From contig NZ_CP066306.1 in NCBI RefSeq assembly GCF_016406145.1, positions 4,836,001 to 4,900,000 on the forward strand: a stretch of 64,000 bases of DNA, given 5' to 3'. The stretch comes from Pseudomonas putida (GTDB lineage: Bacteria > Pseudomonadota > Gammaproteobacteria > Pseudomonadales > Pseudomonadaceae). The notes beneath the pieces were generated by a model that worked only from the letters and a program-made list of their open reading frames with translations, ran no database searches and was not told where the DNA came from. This document shows, piece by piece, positions 25,383-37,927 of the stretch (position 1 is the stretch's first letter; each line of letters starts with the position of its first letter). A program made the translations under genes and the position numbers.

Positions 25383-26159
25383 ATGCGCCTGATCGACACT
25401 CACACCCACCTTGACTTCCCCGACTTCGATGCCGACCGCACGCGCCTGATGGCTAATGCGGCAGGGCGTGGGGTGGAGCGCATGGTAGTGCTGGGGGTTT
25501 ATCAGGCCAATTTCCAGCGGGTGTGGGACTTGGCCTGCAGCGATGAGCGCGTGCGCGCAGCGCTTGGGCTGCATCCGATCTACCTGGAGCAGCATCGCCC
25601 CGAGCACCTGGTGCAGTTGCGCCAATGGCTTGAACGCCTGCATGGCGATCCGCGGCTGTGCGCCGTGGGCGAGTTCGGCCTGGACTACTACGTCGAAACG
25701 CTGGACAAGGCGCGCCAGCAATCGCTGTTCGAAGGGCAATTGCAGCTGGCCTGTGACTTCGAACTGCCCGCCCTGCTCCACGTGCGCCGCAGCCATGCCC
25801 AGGTGATTGCCACACTCAAGCGCTACAAGCCGGCGCGGGCCGGGATCATCCACGCGTTCGCGGGCAGCTATGAAGAGGCGCGCGAATACATCAAGCTCGG
25901 TTTCCGGCTTGGGCTGGGTGGTGCCGGTACCTGGCCTCAAGCAGTGCGTTTGCGCAAGACCCTGCCGCGCCTACCGCTGGAAAGCATCGTGCTGGAAACT
26001 GACGCCCCGGACATGGCCCCGGCGATGTTTGCCGGTGAGCGAAACAGCCCGGAGCATCTACCGGAGATTGCCGGGGCATTGGCTGAGGTGATGGGCATTG
26101 ATGTGCAAGTGTTGGCCGAGACCAGCAGCAAGAATGCCTGTGAGCTGTTTGGCTGGTAG
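25383..26159 (+). CDS. TatD-family metal-dependent hydrolase
   Basis: 258 residues with the TatD signature: metal ligands His7 and His9 in DTHTHLDFP, Glu in VGEFGLDYYVETLDKARQQSLF, His in LLHVRRSH and HAFAGSYEEA, and Asp in LETDAPDM. These enzymes are 3'-5' DNA exonucleases or DNases of the amidohydrolase superfamily in the cytoplasm. It follows cra after two bases, and six bases separate its stop from the convergent chemoreceptor gene. Confidence 0.92.
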   Translation: MRLIDTHTHLDFPDFDADRTRLMANAAGRGVERMVVLGVYQANFQRVWDLACSDERVRAALGLHPIYLEQHRPEHLVQLRQWLERLHGDPRLCAVGEFGLDYYVETLDKARQQSLFEGQLQLACDFELPALLHVRRSHAQVIATLKRYKPARAGIIHAFAGSYEEAREYIKLGFRLGLGGAGTWPQAVRLRKTLPRLPLESIVLETDAPDMAPAMFAGERNSPEHLPEIAGALAEVMGIDVQVLAETSSKNACELFGW

Positions 26160-26165
26160 TACTGG

Positions 26166-28178
26166 CTAAACCCTGAACGCCCCGATCAACCGTTTCAATT
26201 CCACCACCTGCTCCGACAATGCCCGGCTGGCATCTTCGGTCTGGCAAGCCCCCAACGAGGTGTCCTGTGCCGCCTGGTTGATCGCCACGATGTTCTGGTC
26301 GATGTCATGGGCCACCGCCGTCTGCTGCTCTACCGCCGCCGCTATCTGCTGGTTCTGCTCGACAATGCCGCCAACCGCGCCAAGGATGTTGCCCAGCGCC
26401 TGCTGCACCTGGCGAGCCTCCTCGACCGTGCCCGCAGCCATCAGATGGCTACTGCCCATGGCGCGAACCGCTGCCCCGACACCGTCCTGCAAACGCTGGA
26501 TCATCTGCGCTATCTGCGCAGTGGAGTCCTGGGTACGCTTGGCCAAGGTGCGCACTTCATCAGCGACCACGGCAAACCCCCGCCCTTGCTCACCGGCCCG
26601 GGCTGCCTCGATTGCAGCGTTGAGTGCCAACAGGTTGGTCTGCTCGGCGATACTGCGGATCACCTCAAGGACCTGACTGATCGCCTGACTGTCGTCAGCG
26701 AGCTGGTTGATCGCCAACACAGTATGGTCGATTTCGGCCGCCAACCGGCCAATGCTGCCCTGCTGCTCTTGCACCAACGTGCGCCCATTGGCACTTTCGT
26801 GGTTGACCTGCTGCGCACCATCGGCAGCCAATGCAGCGCTGCGCGCCACTTCCTGCGCAGTGGCGCTCATCTGGTTCATCGCGGTGGCTACCTGCTCGAT
26901 CTGTTCACGCTGGCCGCTGACTGACTGGCTGCTGCGTGCCGATACCGCCAGTACCTGCCCCGCCTGCACTTCGACCGCCACAACGGTGTGGCCGACCTGC
27001 TCGATCAGGCAACGGATACGGCGCACGGTTTCGCTGAAACCCTGCGCCAGTTCGCCCAGTTCGTCGCGGCTGTGGGCCTTGAAACTGACCGTCATGTCAC
27101 CGGCCGCCACCTTGTCCATCGCGCCCCCCAGCTTGCGCAGCGTCGTGCGGGTCGAGACATAGAAGCCGCCGTAAAGGTAAAGGATCAGCGCGAAAACGCC
27201 CGCCAGCACGGCCACCAAGGCGACCATGCGCAGGCGCTGCTGACCAAGGCGCTCCTGCAACTGCAGGTGCAGATGCCCAAGGACTTCCTCGTTCAGTTGG
27301 TAAGTGTGAGCCATCAGCTCACTCACCTGTTGATAGAAGGCGGGCCAAGGCGCATCCAGGGTTTCAGCAACCACCACACGTTCCTCGAACAATGCGGCGG
27401 CTTGTTTGACGGAAGCTTTGCTGGCCTGCGCCGCGGCTATCATGTCCGTGGCGACGCCAAGGTCACTGGCCAAGGCTTCATCCACCCGCATGCCATAGTC
27501 TGCCGCCAAACGCTCCAGGCGCTGCAGCAGGTCTTCGAAGCGGACGCTGCCGGCCGAGTCGATGAACCCTCGGCCAAGCGCGATGGCACCCATCGTCCTG
27601 CCCTCGCCCAAGGCCAGGGTCACCTGGGCGGTGGCAGTGCCAAGCAGTTCGCTCAACTGACGCACCGAAACCTGGCTGTCCTGGCTCAGGCCGGACTGGC
27701 TGGCCACCAGTTTGCTCAGCACCTGTGCTTGAGCCAGCAGCTTGTCGAACAGGGCGACCTTGGCCTGCAAAGACGTTTCGGCCTGGGCGCTGGCAAAAGC
27801 GTCAGCCAGCTCGTCGAGCTTGGCCTGGGGAACCGCCTCATGGCCCTGCAGGGCCTGCATCTGAGCCCGGATATTGTCCTGCAACGCAGCGATGCGCGAC
27901 TCCAGGTCGCCGGCCTGGCCCGACTGCCCGAGCACGGCATTGATCTGCATGAGGTTGCCGAGGGCTTCCAGGTCGGTGCGCAATGCCAAGCTGCCGCTAA
28001 GCGGGGTAATACCCTGCATTTGGGCACGGGTTGCCTGAAATTGCTGATAGGCGTCGCGCACCAGGTAGCTGCTGGTGGCGAGCATGGGCAGGAAGAACAG
28101 GGCGCTGATGAGGCTGAACTTCTGGCCGAAGCTCAGCCGGTTCATCAGTGCGATTGCCGGGTAGAGCAGACGCTTCAC
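26166..28178 (-). CDS. Methyl-accepting chemotaxis protein
   Basis: 670 residues from a GTG with AAGGAGGTG six bases upstream. Membrane helices near 20-42 and 318-340 flank a large, mainly helical periplasmic sensor of about 275 residues (helical-bundle type, no PAS or Cache motif that I can see). Then come HAMP (about 340-395) and the signalling hairpin with [38 protein letters not shown] at its tip. The C-terminus lacks the CheR/CheB-tethering pentapeptide. The ligand is unknown. Confidence 0.93.
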   Translation of the reverse strand: MKRLLYPAIALMNRLSFGQKFSLISALFFLPMLATSSYLVRDAYQQFQATRAQMQGITPLSGSLALRTDLEALGNLMQINAVLGQSGQAGDLESRIAALQDNIRAQMQALQGHEAVPQAKLDELADAFASAQAETSLQAKVALFDKLLAQAQVLSKLVASQSGLSQDSQVSVRQLSELLGTATAQVTLALGEGRTMGAIALGRGFIDSAGSVRFEDLLQRLERLAADYGMRVDEALASDLGVATDMIAAAQASKASVKQAAALFEERVVVAETLDAPWPAFYQQVSELMAHTYQLNEEVLGHLHLQLQERLGQQRLRMVALVAVLAGVFALILYLYGGFYVSTRTTLRKLGGAMDKVAAGDMTVSFKAHSRDELGELAQGFSETVRRIRCLIEQVGHTVVAVEVQAGQVLAVSARSSQSVSGQREQIEQVATAMNQMSATAQEVARSAALAADGAQQVNHESANGRTLVQEQQGSIGRLAAEIDHTVLAINQLADDSQAISQVLEVIRSIAEQTNLLALNAAIEAARAGEQGRGFAVVADEVRTLAKRTQDSTAQIAQMIQRLQDGVGAAVRAMGSSHLMAAGTVEEARQVQQALGNILGAVGGIVEQNQQIAAAVEQQTAVAHDIDQNIVAINQAAQDTSLGACQTEDASRALSEQVVELKRLIGAFRV

Positions 28179-28280
28179 GGGGCACCTCCTTGAATTCTTG
28201 TTGTTCTGCGAGGGGTAGCACTAGGCCACCTGTATAGCGCAGATCGAACCGGAGGTTTGTAACTTAAGGTTAACCGGCGC

Positions 28281-29111
28281 TCAGACCAGCACCGTCCACA
28301 ACGCAAAGCCCGCATACCACAGCACCGCACAGCGCAGCAGCAGCTCCCACAGGCTATCGAGCCTAGCCAGACCGCGCTGGCTGTCCTCTTGGTCGGGAAT
28401 GTCATCGGCAACCCGCCCGACCCTGGCCACCAGGTGACCGGCGCTGATGTGCCAGTTGAGCAGTTCGTGCAGCATCACGCGGGTCACTGCGACGAAATTG
28501 CCGACGAGGGCGAAACTCAGGGCCAACACGCGCACCGGAAGCCAGTCCATGATGTGCCGCAGCTGCTCGGCCCGGGCCTTGAGTGCAGGTTGGCAACTGT
28601 TATCGCCTGTCAGCGCCAGCAGGCGATAGGCCAGCGCCGCCCCGGGGCCGAGCACGAAGTACCAGAAGATCACGGCGAAGAAACTCTGATAGGCCTGCCA
28701 CAACAGGTAGCCTTGCACGCGCACCAGCAAAGCCTGGGGTTCATCAGCTACCAGGCCCAGGTCGCGCTCGGCCACATGCAGCGCGGCCTGGTCGTCGCCG
28801 CGCCGCCAGGCATCGCGAAACGGCCCAAGGGCGGCCTTGGCATCGCCACGGCCGAGGCTGTAGATCAGCACCAGCAGGTGCACCGGCAGGGCCAGCAAAC
28901 CATAGGCCACCGGGTCGAGCACGTGCAGCAGCAACACCAGCACTGCCACGGGTGCAAGCACCAGGATGGCCAGGCTCCACCAGGGATGCACCCTCCCGCT
29001 GCGCTCCAGGCGCACCAGCTCGCCCAGGAAGAAGCCATCGCGCTGTACCTGATGGCGCAGGGCGGAGAACTTCTCGACCCACAACGCCAGTATCAACACC
29101 AGAAAACTCAT
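28281..29111 (-). CDS. ampE: AmpE-like regulatory membrane protein
   Basis: 276 residues with four or more membrane helices (SFLVLILALWVEKF, LAILVLAPVAVLVLLLHVL, and others near 145-170 and 255-275). The opening and the later HPWWSLAI and FLLGDN-like positions fit AmpE, an inner membrane protein paired with AmpD. Its ATG overlaps the ampD stop by four bases. It may take part in sensing the cell wall state in beta-lactamase induction; its activity is not established. Confidence 0.9.
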   Translation of the reverse strand: MSFLVLILALWVEKFSALRHQVQRDGFFLGELVRLERSGRVHPWWSLAILVLAPVAVLVLLLHVLDPVAYGLLALPVHLLVLIYSLGRGDAKAALGPFRDAWRRGDDQAALHVAERDLGLVADEPQALLVRVQGYLLWQAYQSFFAVIFWYFVLGPGAALAYRLLALTGDNSCQPALKARAEQLRHIMDWLPVRVLALSFALVGNFVAVTRVMLHELLNWHISAGHLVARVGRVADDIPDQEDSQRGLARLDSLWELLLRCAVLWYAGFALWTVLV

Positions 29112-29680
29112 GCCTTGTCCTCGTTGTCCTGCATGGCTGTGCGGTAACGCTGCCAGTCGAATGCCGGGCCGGGGTCGGTCTTGCGCTGCGGGGCAATGTC
29201 GCTATGGCCCTGGATCCGGCCCAGGCCGATCGCGGGCCAGGCCGCCTGAATCTGCCGGGTGAGTTGCGTCAGCACACTGTACTGGGCGTCGCTGTAGGGT
29301 AGATCGTCGGTACCTTCCAGCTCGATACCGATGGAAAAGTCGTTACAGCCTTCTCGCCCGTCAAAACAGGACACTCCAGCATGCCAGGCACGGTCGAGCA
29401 ACGACACGAACTGGGTCACTGCACCGTCGCGTTCCACAAACAGGTGTGCTGATACCGTCAGGTGGCTGATGCTGGCAAAGTAGGGATGTTCGCTGGGGTC
29501 CAGGCGGTTCTGGAAGAATTGCTGGACTTTGCCGCTGCCGAAGCAGGCCGGCGGCAGGCTGATGTTATGGATCACCAGCAGGGAAATCGATTCGCCCTCC
29601 GGTCGCGCGTTGAAGTTCGGCGAAGGGCAGTGGGTGATTCCGTTTCCGTGGAACCAGCCGGTGGCACGGTCCAATTGCAT
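29108..29680 (-). CDS. ampD: 1,6-anhydro-N-acetylmuramyl-L-alanine amidase AmpD
   Basis: 190 residues. Zinc ligands are seen at His38 (VIHNISLP), His159 and Asp169 (GHSDIAPQRKTDPGP), and the substrate loop in EGTDDLPYSDAQYSVL. AmpD cleaves the peptide from anhydro-muropeptides in the cytoplasm during murein recycling and so keeps AmpR-dependent beta-lactamase off. The start at 29680 follows GGAAC and gives a normal AmpD length; the frame upstream is noncoding. Confidence 0.95.
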   Translation of the reverse strand: MQLDRATGWFHGNGITHCPSPNFNARPEGESISLLVIHNISLPPACFGSGKVQQFFQNRLDPSEHPYFASISHLTVSAHLFVERDGAVTQFVSLLDRAWHAGVSCFDGREGCNDFSIGIELEGTDDLPYSDAQYSVLTQLTRQIQAAWPAIGLGRIQGHSDIAPQRKTDPGPAFDWQRYRTAMQDNEDKA

Positions 29681-29765
29681 GGGGCAGTTCCTGAAGAACG
29701 CTGGGTACAGAGGCGCAGTATGCCCTGCCAGTATCGCGCTTTGCATGTGAATCTGCAGCAGCAGG

Positions 29766-31931
29766 TCAATGAACCTGCTGCTGGCGCAAGGTTTCCAGCA
29801 CGGTCTCCAGCGCCCGCTCGAACAGCAGGCCATCATCCAGCAGCCGCACCTCACCAAGGCGCAGTGCTTGGGCGAGGCCCAGCATGTTCCACTCGCGGAC
29901 CTTCATCCCGGTGCGGTTGGCGAATACCAGGCGGTCACTGCTGTCGATACGCGCCACCAGTTTGCAGCGCAACGGCTCGTCATCGTCGAGCACTTCTATC
30001 CAGGTGCCGATGCGCAGGCGCTGTACCGCACGTAGCTGTGCGGCTTGCTCGTCGTGCTGGTGCAGCGGCGCACAAGCGGGCTCTTCGGCCATGGCCAGCA
30101 CGATGTCCTCCGCCACCAGCACTTCGGCCAGAGCCTGATCGCCTGGAGTAGGAGGTAGCTCGCCCCCTGCGCAGGCACGCAGGTGCAGTTGCTCGAGTTG
30201 CTGGAAAAAGTCGCGGGTCGCCTGCGAGTCCAGCGCCACGCCGGCCAAACCCTCGCGCAATGCCTTGAGCAGGCCGGGCACTTGCTGCAGCAGGGCCTGC
30301 GGATCCCGCCGGGGGATGATGCTGGCTAGCAGCGTGTCCATGGTCGCAAGGGCGTTGATCCACGCCGAAGAGCCCTCACCCTGTTTGAGCCATGCCAGCA
30401 GCAGCACCTGGCTCCAGGCTTGCACCAGCATCTGCACGACCGCTTGAGGCAGCACCCGACCGCGCAAGCGCTGGTTGAGTACCTGTTGCACCTGCTGGCG
30501 CGCCTGCGCGGCCCGCGCACGCCCTTCTTCGGCATCGCGGGTGCGTTGCTCGAGCAGTTCGTTGCGCCGCCGTTCATCCTGGCTGAAGGCCATAAAGTCC
30601 TCCAGCAGTTCGGCGAACAGGGCCGAGTCCTCGGTGAAGTCGTTGAGCAAACGCTGGACGATGCGCCCTACCCGCAGGTGCAGGCTGTCACGCAGGCCTT
30701 CGCTACCAGTCTCCCAGCCGATTGAGGCGGCAGCGATCTCATTGAGCAAGCGCCGGGCAGGATGGCTGGCGCGGCTGAACAGCCCTTTGTCGAGCAATGC
30801 CACCTTAAGCAACGGGATGTGCAGGCGGGCAATCAGCGCCCGCAGGCTGTGCGGCAGGTTGTCATCGGCCTGGATGTAGTCGAACAGCAGGCCGATCAGG
30901 TTGATCATGTCTATGTCGGCCGTGGCAATACGTCGGCGGGTGCCACTACGCACGCTGACCCGCAACAGCAACTGTTCGAGCTGCTGGCCAAGGTCGAAAT
31001 CGTCTTCATCGAAGGTGGCCGGCACATAGTGCTGCAAATGCGTGAGCAGGCGCAGCAGGTCGGCGGTGCTTATCGGCTGGGCTGTGGCAATAGATTGCAA
31101 GCGTGGCGCGATCCTGCCGCGGGCCGGTGCCAGCAGCCCTTGCACCGAGGTGAAGAAAGCCTGGCCGGCACTGTCCGCGCCGGCGGCCTCGTCAGGCCCC
31201 AGGCTGGCCGGCATCCGCCGCGAGCTCAGGCGACAGTCCTCGGCACGCCGGCGCGGCGCAGGCGGTAGCTCTGCCAGCACGCCGGCAGCGGCCAGCAACT
31301 GGTTGGCTTCGCCATAGAGCACGTCGGTATCACGCAGCACGTAACGTTCGAACAACTTCAGCAGGACCAGTTTGACCCGCAGGCCAACACCCAGGTTACG
31401 CCCGGCATCAAGGAAGTAGCCACACAATGCGCCAGGCGCTAGGGGGCTTTTTTGCAGGTCCAGTGCACATTCGAGCAGCGCCTGCAAACGCAGGTTCAAC
31501 TGCTCCAGGGCAATTCCGTCGCGCGACAGAACGCGCGCAACCATACCCTCTACGGTCGCTGCCCGCTCCTGTTGCGCCTTGTTTTTCGGGTGATCGGTAA
31601 TCGCCACGAAGCCCAGTGGCTCGGCCTCGCCTATGCGGGCGAACCTCTCGTAGAACGTGTCGAGAAAGCCGCGCTCGATGCTCTTGCGCTTGAGGCGCAA
31701 GTCGCGCATGGCCTCGAAATACAGGTTCTGATCGAAACGGTCAGCAGCCTTCTCGGCCATTTCAAAGAGCGTATCGTCAGCGTTGTCGAACAAGGCCTGC
31801 AAGCCTTGGCGCAATTGCAGGGCCGCCTTGTCGCGCACCTGCAGCAACAGCATCGGCAGGCAAGGCAAGGGCGTGCGCGCACCTCGATCGATGGCGGCCG
31901 CCAGGGGCACCACCTTGCCTTCTTTATGCAT
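29766..31931 (-). CDS. DUF1631 family protein
   Basis: 721 residues, helical, no signal peptide or membrane segment. The start at 31931 is fixed by AAGGAG; the preceding frame is spurious. It shows the DUF1631 layout: an N-terminal helical region (MLLLQVRDKAALQLRQGLQALF) through a long helical middle to a beta-rich C-terminus (about 640-700, GTWIEVLDDDEPLRCKLVAR, RLVFANRTGMKV) that resembles a PilZ fold. The PilZ arginine motif is not clear, so cyclic di-GMP binding is only a possibility. It is separated from ampD by 85 bases and may share its transcript. Confidence 0.8.
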   Translation of the reverse strand: MHKEGKVVPLAAAIDRGARTPLPCLPMLLLQVRDKAALQLRQGLQALFDNADDTLFEMAEKAADRFDQNLYFEAMRDLRLKRKSIERGFLDTFYERFARIGEAEPLGFVAITDHPKNKAQQERAATVEGMVARVLSRDGIALEQLNLRLQALLECALDLQKSPLAPGALCGYFLDAGRNLGVGLRVKLVLLKLFERYVLRDTDVLYGEANQLLAAAGVLAELPPAPRRRAEDCRLSSRRMPASLGPDEAAGADSAGQAFFTSVQGLLAPARGRIAPRLQSIATAQPISTADLLRLLTHLQHYVPATFDEDDFDLGQQLEQLLLRVSVRSGTRRRIATADIDMINLIGLLFDYIQADDNLPHSLRALIARLHIPLLKVALLDKGLFSRASHPARRLLNEIAAASIGWETGSEGLRDSLHLRVGRIVQRLLNDFTEDSALFAELLEDFMAFSQDERRRNELLEQRTRDAEEGRARAAQARQQVQQVLNQRLRGRVLPQAVVQMLVQAWSQVLLLAWLKQGEGSSAWINALATMDTLLASIIPRRDPQALLQQVPGLLKALREGLAGVALDSQATRDFFQQLEQLHLRACAGGELPPTPGDQALAEVLVAEDIVLAMAEEPACAPLHQHDEQAAQLRAVQRLRIGTWIEVLDDDEPLRCKLVARIDSSDRLVFANRTGMKVREWNMLGLAQALRLGEVRLLDDGLLFERALETVLETLRQQQVH

Positions 31932-32140
31932 CCCGAACTCCTTGCTGGGCGACGTGTTCGATAAAAATGGATAATCGTCAAAGCTATGACGCCAAATACT
32001 GGGCGCCATTATCGGTAAAAATGCCGATGCCTGCCAGCACCTCTTCACCCGCCGGTAAATGACTGTATTTTTTGCCAAATGCTCACTCGGCCTGACCAAA
32101 GGTCAGGTGCAAGGCGGCTGTAAACAGAGCCCCCCTGCCC

Positions 32141-32146
32141 TATAAT
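32141..32146 (+). promoter_or_regulatory. Likely -10 element of the nadC promoter
   Basis: A perfect TATAAT lies 29 bases before the nadC ATG. No good -35 hexamer stands 17 bases upstream. A short palindrome, CTGACC AAA GGTCAG (32092-32106), lies ahead and could bind a regulator. Confidence 0.6.
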
Positions 32147-32159
32147 CGCCGGCAACTAG

Positions 32160-33023
<864 letters not shown>

Positions 33024-33060
33024 AGGGGGCGAAACCTGCACAAAACCCAAGACACAAAAA

Positions 33061-33084
33061 AACCGGCCAGATGGCCGGTTTTTT
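33061..33084. terminator. Bidirectional terminator between nadC and trxB
   Basis: AACCGGCC AGAT GGCCGGTT is flanked by an A run on its left and a T run on its right, so it can stop transcription from both convergent genes. Confidence 0.93.
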
Positions 33085-33096
33085 GTGCGCTGCGGA

Positions 33097-34389
<1,293 letters not shown>

Positions 34390-35118
34390 ATGCAAGCCCC
34401 TGTCCTCTCTGGCCCCCAGTACCTGCGCGAAGGCCTGAAACTGGTGCTCAGCCCCAATCTGCGGTTGTTCGTGCTGCTGCCGTTGGCGATCAACCTGCTG
34501 CTGTTCGGCGGCATGATCTACTTCGCCGGCCACCAGTTCGGCCTTTGGCTCGATGCCCTGATGCCAACCCTGCCGGACTGGCTGAGCTTCCTCAGCTACA
34601 TACTCTGGCCGCTTTTCGTCGCCTTGCTGGTGTTGATGGTGTTCTTCACCTTTACCCTGGTGGCCAACATCATCGCCGCGCCTTTCAATGGTTTTCTGGC
34701 CGAAAAGGTCGAGGTGGTGGTACGTGGCGAGGACAACTTCCCGGCGTTCAGCTGGGGCGAGCTGGTGGCGATGGTGCCACGCACCTTCGGCCGCGAAATG
34801 CGCAAGCTCGGCTACTTCCTGCCACGGGCCATCGCGCTGTTCATCCTCTCGTTCATCCCGGTGGTGAACGTGATCGCAGCACCGCTGTGGCTGATCTTCG
34901 GTGTGTGGATGATGGCCATCCAGTACATCGACTACCCGGCGGACAACAACAAGATGAGCTGGCAGGACATGCTCGCCTGGCTGCGCCAGAAGCGCTGGCA
35001 GAGCCTGGGCTTTGGCGGCATCACCTACCTGGCGCTGATGGTGCCGGTGGTGAACGTGCTGATGATGCCGGCTGCGGTGGCAGGGGCCACGCTGTTCTGG
35101 GTACGCGAGCGCAACTGA
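34390..35118 (+). CDS. cysZ: Sulfate transporter CysZ
   Basis: 242 residues with hydrophobic segments near 25-50, 70-100, 145-180 and 205-235. The conserved segments [21 protein letters not shown] and [10 protein letters not shown] match the CysZ family (EI24 fold). CysZ brings sulfate across the inner membrane for cysteine synthesis. It is monocistronic and followed by a REP-like hairpin. Confidence 0.94.
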   Translation: MQAPVLSGPQYLREGLKLVLSPNLRLFVLLPLAINLLLFGGMIYFAGHQFGLWLDALMPTLPDWLSFLSYILWPLFVALLVLMVFFTFTLVANIIAAPFNGFLAEKVEVVVRGEDNFPAFSWGELVAMVPRTFGREMRKLGYFLPRAIALFILSFIPVVNVIAAPLWLIFGVWMMAIQYIDYPADNNKMSWQDMLAWLRQKRWQSLGFGGITYLALMVPVVNVLMMPAAVAGATLFWVRERN

Positions 35119-35143
35119 TCCGGGGCCGGCATGCACGGCCCGC

Positions 35144-35189
35144 CGTAGGAGCGGCCTTGTGTCGCGAAAGGGCCGCAACGCGGCCCCAG
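35144..35189. repeat. REP-like palindrome
   Basis: GTAGGAGCGGCCTTGTGTCGCGAAAGGGCCGCAACGCGGCCCC: a divergent copy of the REP family, ending in a strong GGGCCGCAACGCGGCCC hairpin between the convergent cysZ and chemoreceptor-type genes. Confidence 0.75.
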
Positions 35190-35221
35190 CAACATGCGCA
35201 TCACCGCTGAAATCCAGGGCC

Positions 35222-36538
35222 TTACTGCCCCAACCGGCTGGAAAACTGCCCGACCGCATCCACAACTTTCTTCGCCCCTTCCTGAATCTCGACGATCACC
35301 CCACCGGTATCAGCCGCCAGCGCCAGCCCCTGTTCGGCCTGGCGCTTGCTGGTATCGATGATGTCCACGGCCGCCTGGGCCAGCTGCTCGTTCTGCTGCA
35401 CCACCTTGGCGATCTCTTCGGTGGCGGTACTGGTACGTGAAGCCAGCTGGCGCACTTCGTCGGCAACCACGGCAAAGCCACGGCCCTGCTCACCCGCCCG
35501 GGCGGCCTCGATGGCCGCGTTGAGCGCCAGCAGGTTGGTCTGGCCGGCAATGTCGCTGATGGTCTTGATGATCGCGCCGATCACCTTCGATTGTTTGTCC
35601 AGCGCCTGGATGCCTTCGGCGGCTTCCTGCATCGACCCTTCCAACCCCCGCATCACTTCGACGGTCTGGGTGACCACATCGGTGGCCTTGTGCGCACTGT
35701 TGTCGGTTTCCAGCGAGGTGTTGTAAGCGATGTCTGCCGCCTGCGCCACGGCCTGCTCCTGATTGACCTGGTCGGTGATCACGGTGGCGAACTTCACCAC
35801 CTTGTACAGCACATCATGGGCATCGATGATCGGGTTGTAGGACGCCTCCAGCCACACCGTACGGCCATGGGCATCGATCCGTTTGAACCGGTCGGCCACG
35901 TACTCACCGCGGCGCAGCTTGTCCCAGAACGCCTGATATCCCGCCGAGTTGGCTTCTTCCGGTTCGCAGAACATGCGGTGATGCTTGCCGCGAATCTGCT
36001 CCAGGCTGTAACCCACCGTTTGCAGAAAGCGGTCATTGGCAGTCAGCACCTGGCCGTCGAGGTTGAATTCGATCACCGCGGTTGAACGCATCAATGCCTT
36101 GATCAGGCTTTCATGTTCGCGCGAGGTCTCGATGGTGCGGGTCAGGTCGCTGGAGTGCATGGAGAAATGCCTGATGCGCCCGTCACTGCCCTTGACCGGC
36201 TGCAGGATCGAACGCAACCAGGCTTCTTCGCCGTTGCCACGCAACAACCGGAAAGCACCGTTGAGGTGTTCGCCGCGGCTGATGGCGCTTTTCATGCGCC
36301 GGTAGAAATCGAGCGTCTTCACGTGTTCCGGCACGATGTCTTCGATACTGCGCCCGATCAGTTGCTCGCTACGGTACAGCATCTCTTTCTCGAAGTTGCC
36401 GTTGACCAGCTCGATACGCCCTTGGGGGTCGAGCTGGAGCACCAGCATTTCGCTGTCCAGGCTGTTCTTGATCTGCTCGATGGAATGAAGCTCCTCGCGC
36501 AGTTGCTGGATTTCTTTTTTGAGCTTGCTGTTGAACAT
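35222..36538 (-). CDS. Soluble PAS-PAS chemotaxis-type signalling protein (BdlA-like)
   Basis: 438 residues with no membrane segment. A short coiled-coil opening (about 1-27) is followed by PAS 1 (about 28-140) and PAS 2 (about 145-265, [24 protein letters not shown] and a Pro-rich end), then the chemoreceptor hairpin with [37 protein letters not shown]. The layout matches BdlA, the biofilm dispersal protein, and Aer-type energy sensors without a membrane anchor. The start is ATG 36538 after GGGAGCGG. No heme or FAD cofactor can be inferred with certainty. Confidence 0.9.
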   Translation of the reverse strand: MFNSKLKKEIQQLREELHSIEQIKNSLDSEMLVLQLDPQGRIELVNGNFEKEMLYRSEQLIGRSIEDIVPEHVKTLDFYRRMKSAISRGEHLNGAFRLLRGNGEEAWLRSILQPVKGSDGRIRHFSMHSSDLTRTIETSREHESLIKALMRSTAVIEFNLDGQVLTANDRFLQTVGYSLEQIRGKHHRMFCEPEEANSAGYQAFWDKLRRGEYVADRFKRIDAHGRTVWLEASYNPIIDAHDVLYKVVKFATVITDQVNQEQAVAQAADIAYNTSLETDNSAHKATDVVTQTVEVMRGLEGSMQEAAEGIQALDKQSKVIGAIIKTISDIAGQTNLLALNAAIEAARAGEQGRGFAVVADEVRQLASRTSTATEEIAKVVQQNEQLAQAAVDIIDTSKRQAEQGLALAADTGGVIVEIQEGAKKVVDAVGQFSSRLGQ

Positions 36539-36679
36539 CACCGCTCCCGGAGCGCGTCACCTGATCGAATGCATCTTCATCGGCTGCCTGGAGGGGCTCT
36601 TGAGTACTACCCAAGGAAATATTCATCCCGCTGAAGCTGCCGGCAATCAGGCGTCATCGGCGCGTCACAATGCTGTCAC

Positions 36680-37927
36680 ATGAGCGCAACGCAGCAAGCG
36701 GACACTTTTTTCATGAACACACCTGCCCTGCGCATCACCCTAGTCAGCGAAACCTTCCCACCCGAAATCAACGGCGTGGCCAATACGCTCGGCCGACTTG
36801 GCGATGGCTTGCGACAGCGTGGCCACCAGGTGGAGATCGTACGGCCACGCCAGGCCGGCGAATTGCCTGCAGGTGACGATCAGAACCTGTTGCTGTGCCG
36901 CGGTTGGGGCCTGCCGGGCTACCCAGGGCTGCAATGGGGCGAAGTGTCGATGCACAAGCTGTTGAGGCGCTGGCGCCGGCAGCGCCCGGATGTGCTGTAC
37001 ATTGCCACAGAAGGCCCATTGGGGCTCAGCGCATTACGCGCTGCCAGGCGCCTGGGCGTGGCAGTGGTCAGTGGTTTCCATACCAATTTCCCGCAGTACT
37101 GCGGCCGGTATGGCCTTGGCCTGCTGGCGCGGCTGCTTACCCATTACCTGCGCTGGTTCCACCGACGCACCGCCGCCACCTTGGTACCCAGCGCTAGCCA
37201 GAAGCTTGAACTGGAACGGCGTGGCTTCGAACGCCTTGCGTTGATGGCCCGTGGCGTCGACGCCTGCCTGTTCAACCCGGCCAGGCGCAGGCAGGCGTTG
37301 CGTGATACTTGGGGGTTGGGTCCTGAAGACATCGCCGTACTGCACGTCGGGCGCCTGGCAGCGGAAAAGAATCTGGGGCTGCTAGGCCCATCTCTGGACG
37401 CCCTGAAGAAGACTTATCCACACAAGCGGCTGCGCTTGATCGTGGTTGGTGACGGCCCGCAGCGTGCCGCGCTCGAACAGCAATTGCCCGATGCCATGTT
37501 CTGTGGTGCCCAGCGGGGTGAATCACTGGCCGAGCACTATGCCAGCGGTGACCTGTTCCTGTTCCCCAGTATGACCGAGACCTTTGGCAATGTAGTGCTC
37601 GAAGCCATGGCCTCGGGGCTGGCGGTAGTTGCGTATGATGAAGCCGCTGCCGCCCAGCATATCCGCCACGGGCACAGCGGCGCCCTGGCCATGCCCGGTG
37701 ATCAGGTGGCGTTCATCGATGCGGCCTGCTGGCTGCTCGAAGAAAGCGAAACCCTGCGCCGGGTGCGTCTCAATGCCCGCCAGCATGCCAGCCGCCAAGG
37801 CTGGCCGGCGATCATCGAGCAATTCGAGACGCACCTTTACAGCGCTTGCCTGGCGGAGCCTGCGGGTACCGAGCCTGCACGCACCGCCCTGGCGGTCAAG
37901 CCAAGGTCGACAGCGCCTCGCGGCTGA
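36680..37927 (+). CDS. GT4-family glycosyltransferase (MgtA/PimB type)
   Basis: 415 residues of GT-B fold. The donor domain has VLHVGRLAAEKNLGLL, then FPSMTETFGNVVLEAMASGLAVVAYDEAAAAQHIRHG, the EX7E-type motif of retaining GT4 enzymes; the N-terminal domain opens LVSETFPPEINGVANTLGRL. It resembles GDP-mannose-dependent alpha-mannosyltransferases of glycolipid synthesis; acceptor and donor are unproven. The start is uncertain (ATG 36680 or 36713; neither has a good ribosome-binding site). Its 3' end overlaps the convergent oxidoreductase gene by 32 bases. Confidence 0.85.
   Translation: MSATQQADTFFMNTPALRITLVSETFPPEINGVANTLGRLGDGLRQRGHQVEIVRPRQAGELPAGDDQNLLLCRGWGLPGYPGLQWGEVSMHKLLRRWRRQRPDVLYIATEGPLGLSALRAARRLGVAVVSGFHTNFPQYCGRYGLGLLARLLTHYLRWFHRRTAATLVPSASQKLELERRGFERLALMARGVDACLFNPARRRQALRDTWGLGPEDIAVLHVGRLAAEKNLGLLGPSLDALKKTYPHKRLRLIVVGDGPQRAALEQQLPDAMFCGAQRGESLAEHYASGDLFLFPSMTETFGNVVLEAMASGLAVVAYDEAAAAQHIRHGHSGALAMPGDQVAFIDAACWLLEESETLRRVRLNARQHASRQGWPAIIEQFETHLYSACLAEPAGTEPARTALAVKPRSTAPRG

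Noticed and set aside
26988..28193. A 401-codon plus-strand frame
   Set aside because: It is the shadow of the chemoreceptor gene, with low-complexity Gln/His-rich translation and no family match.
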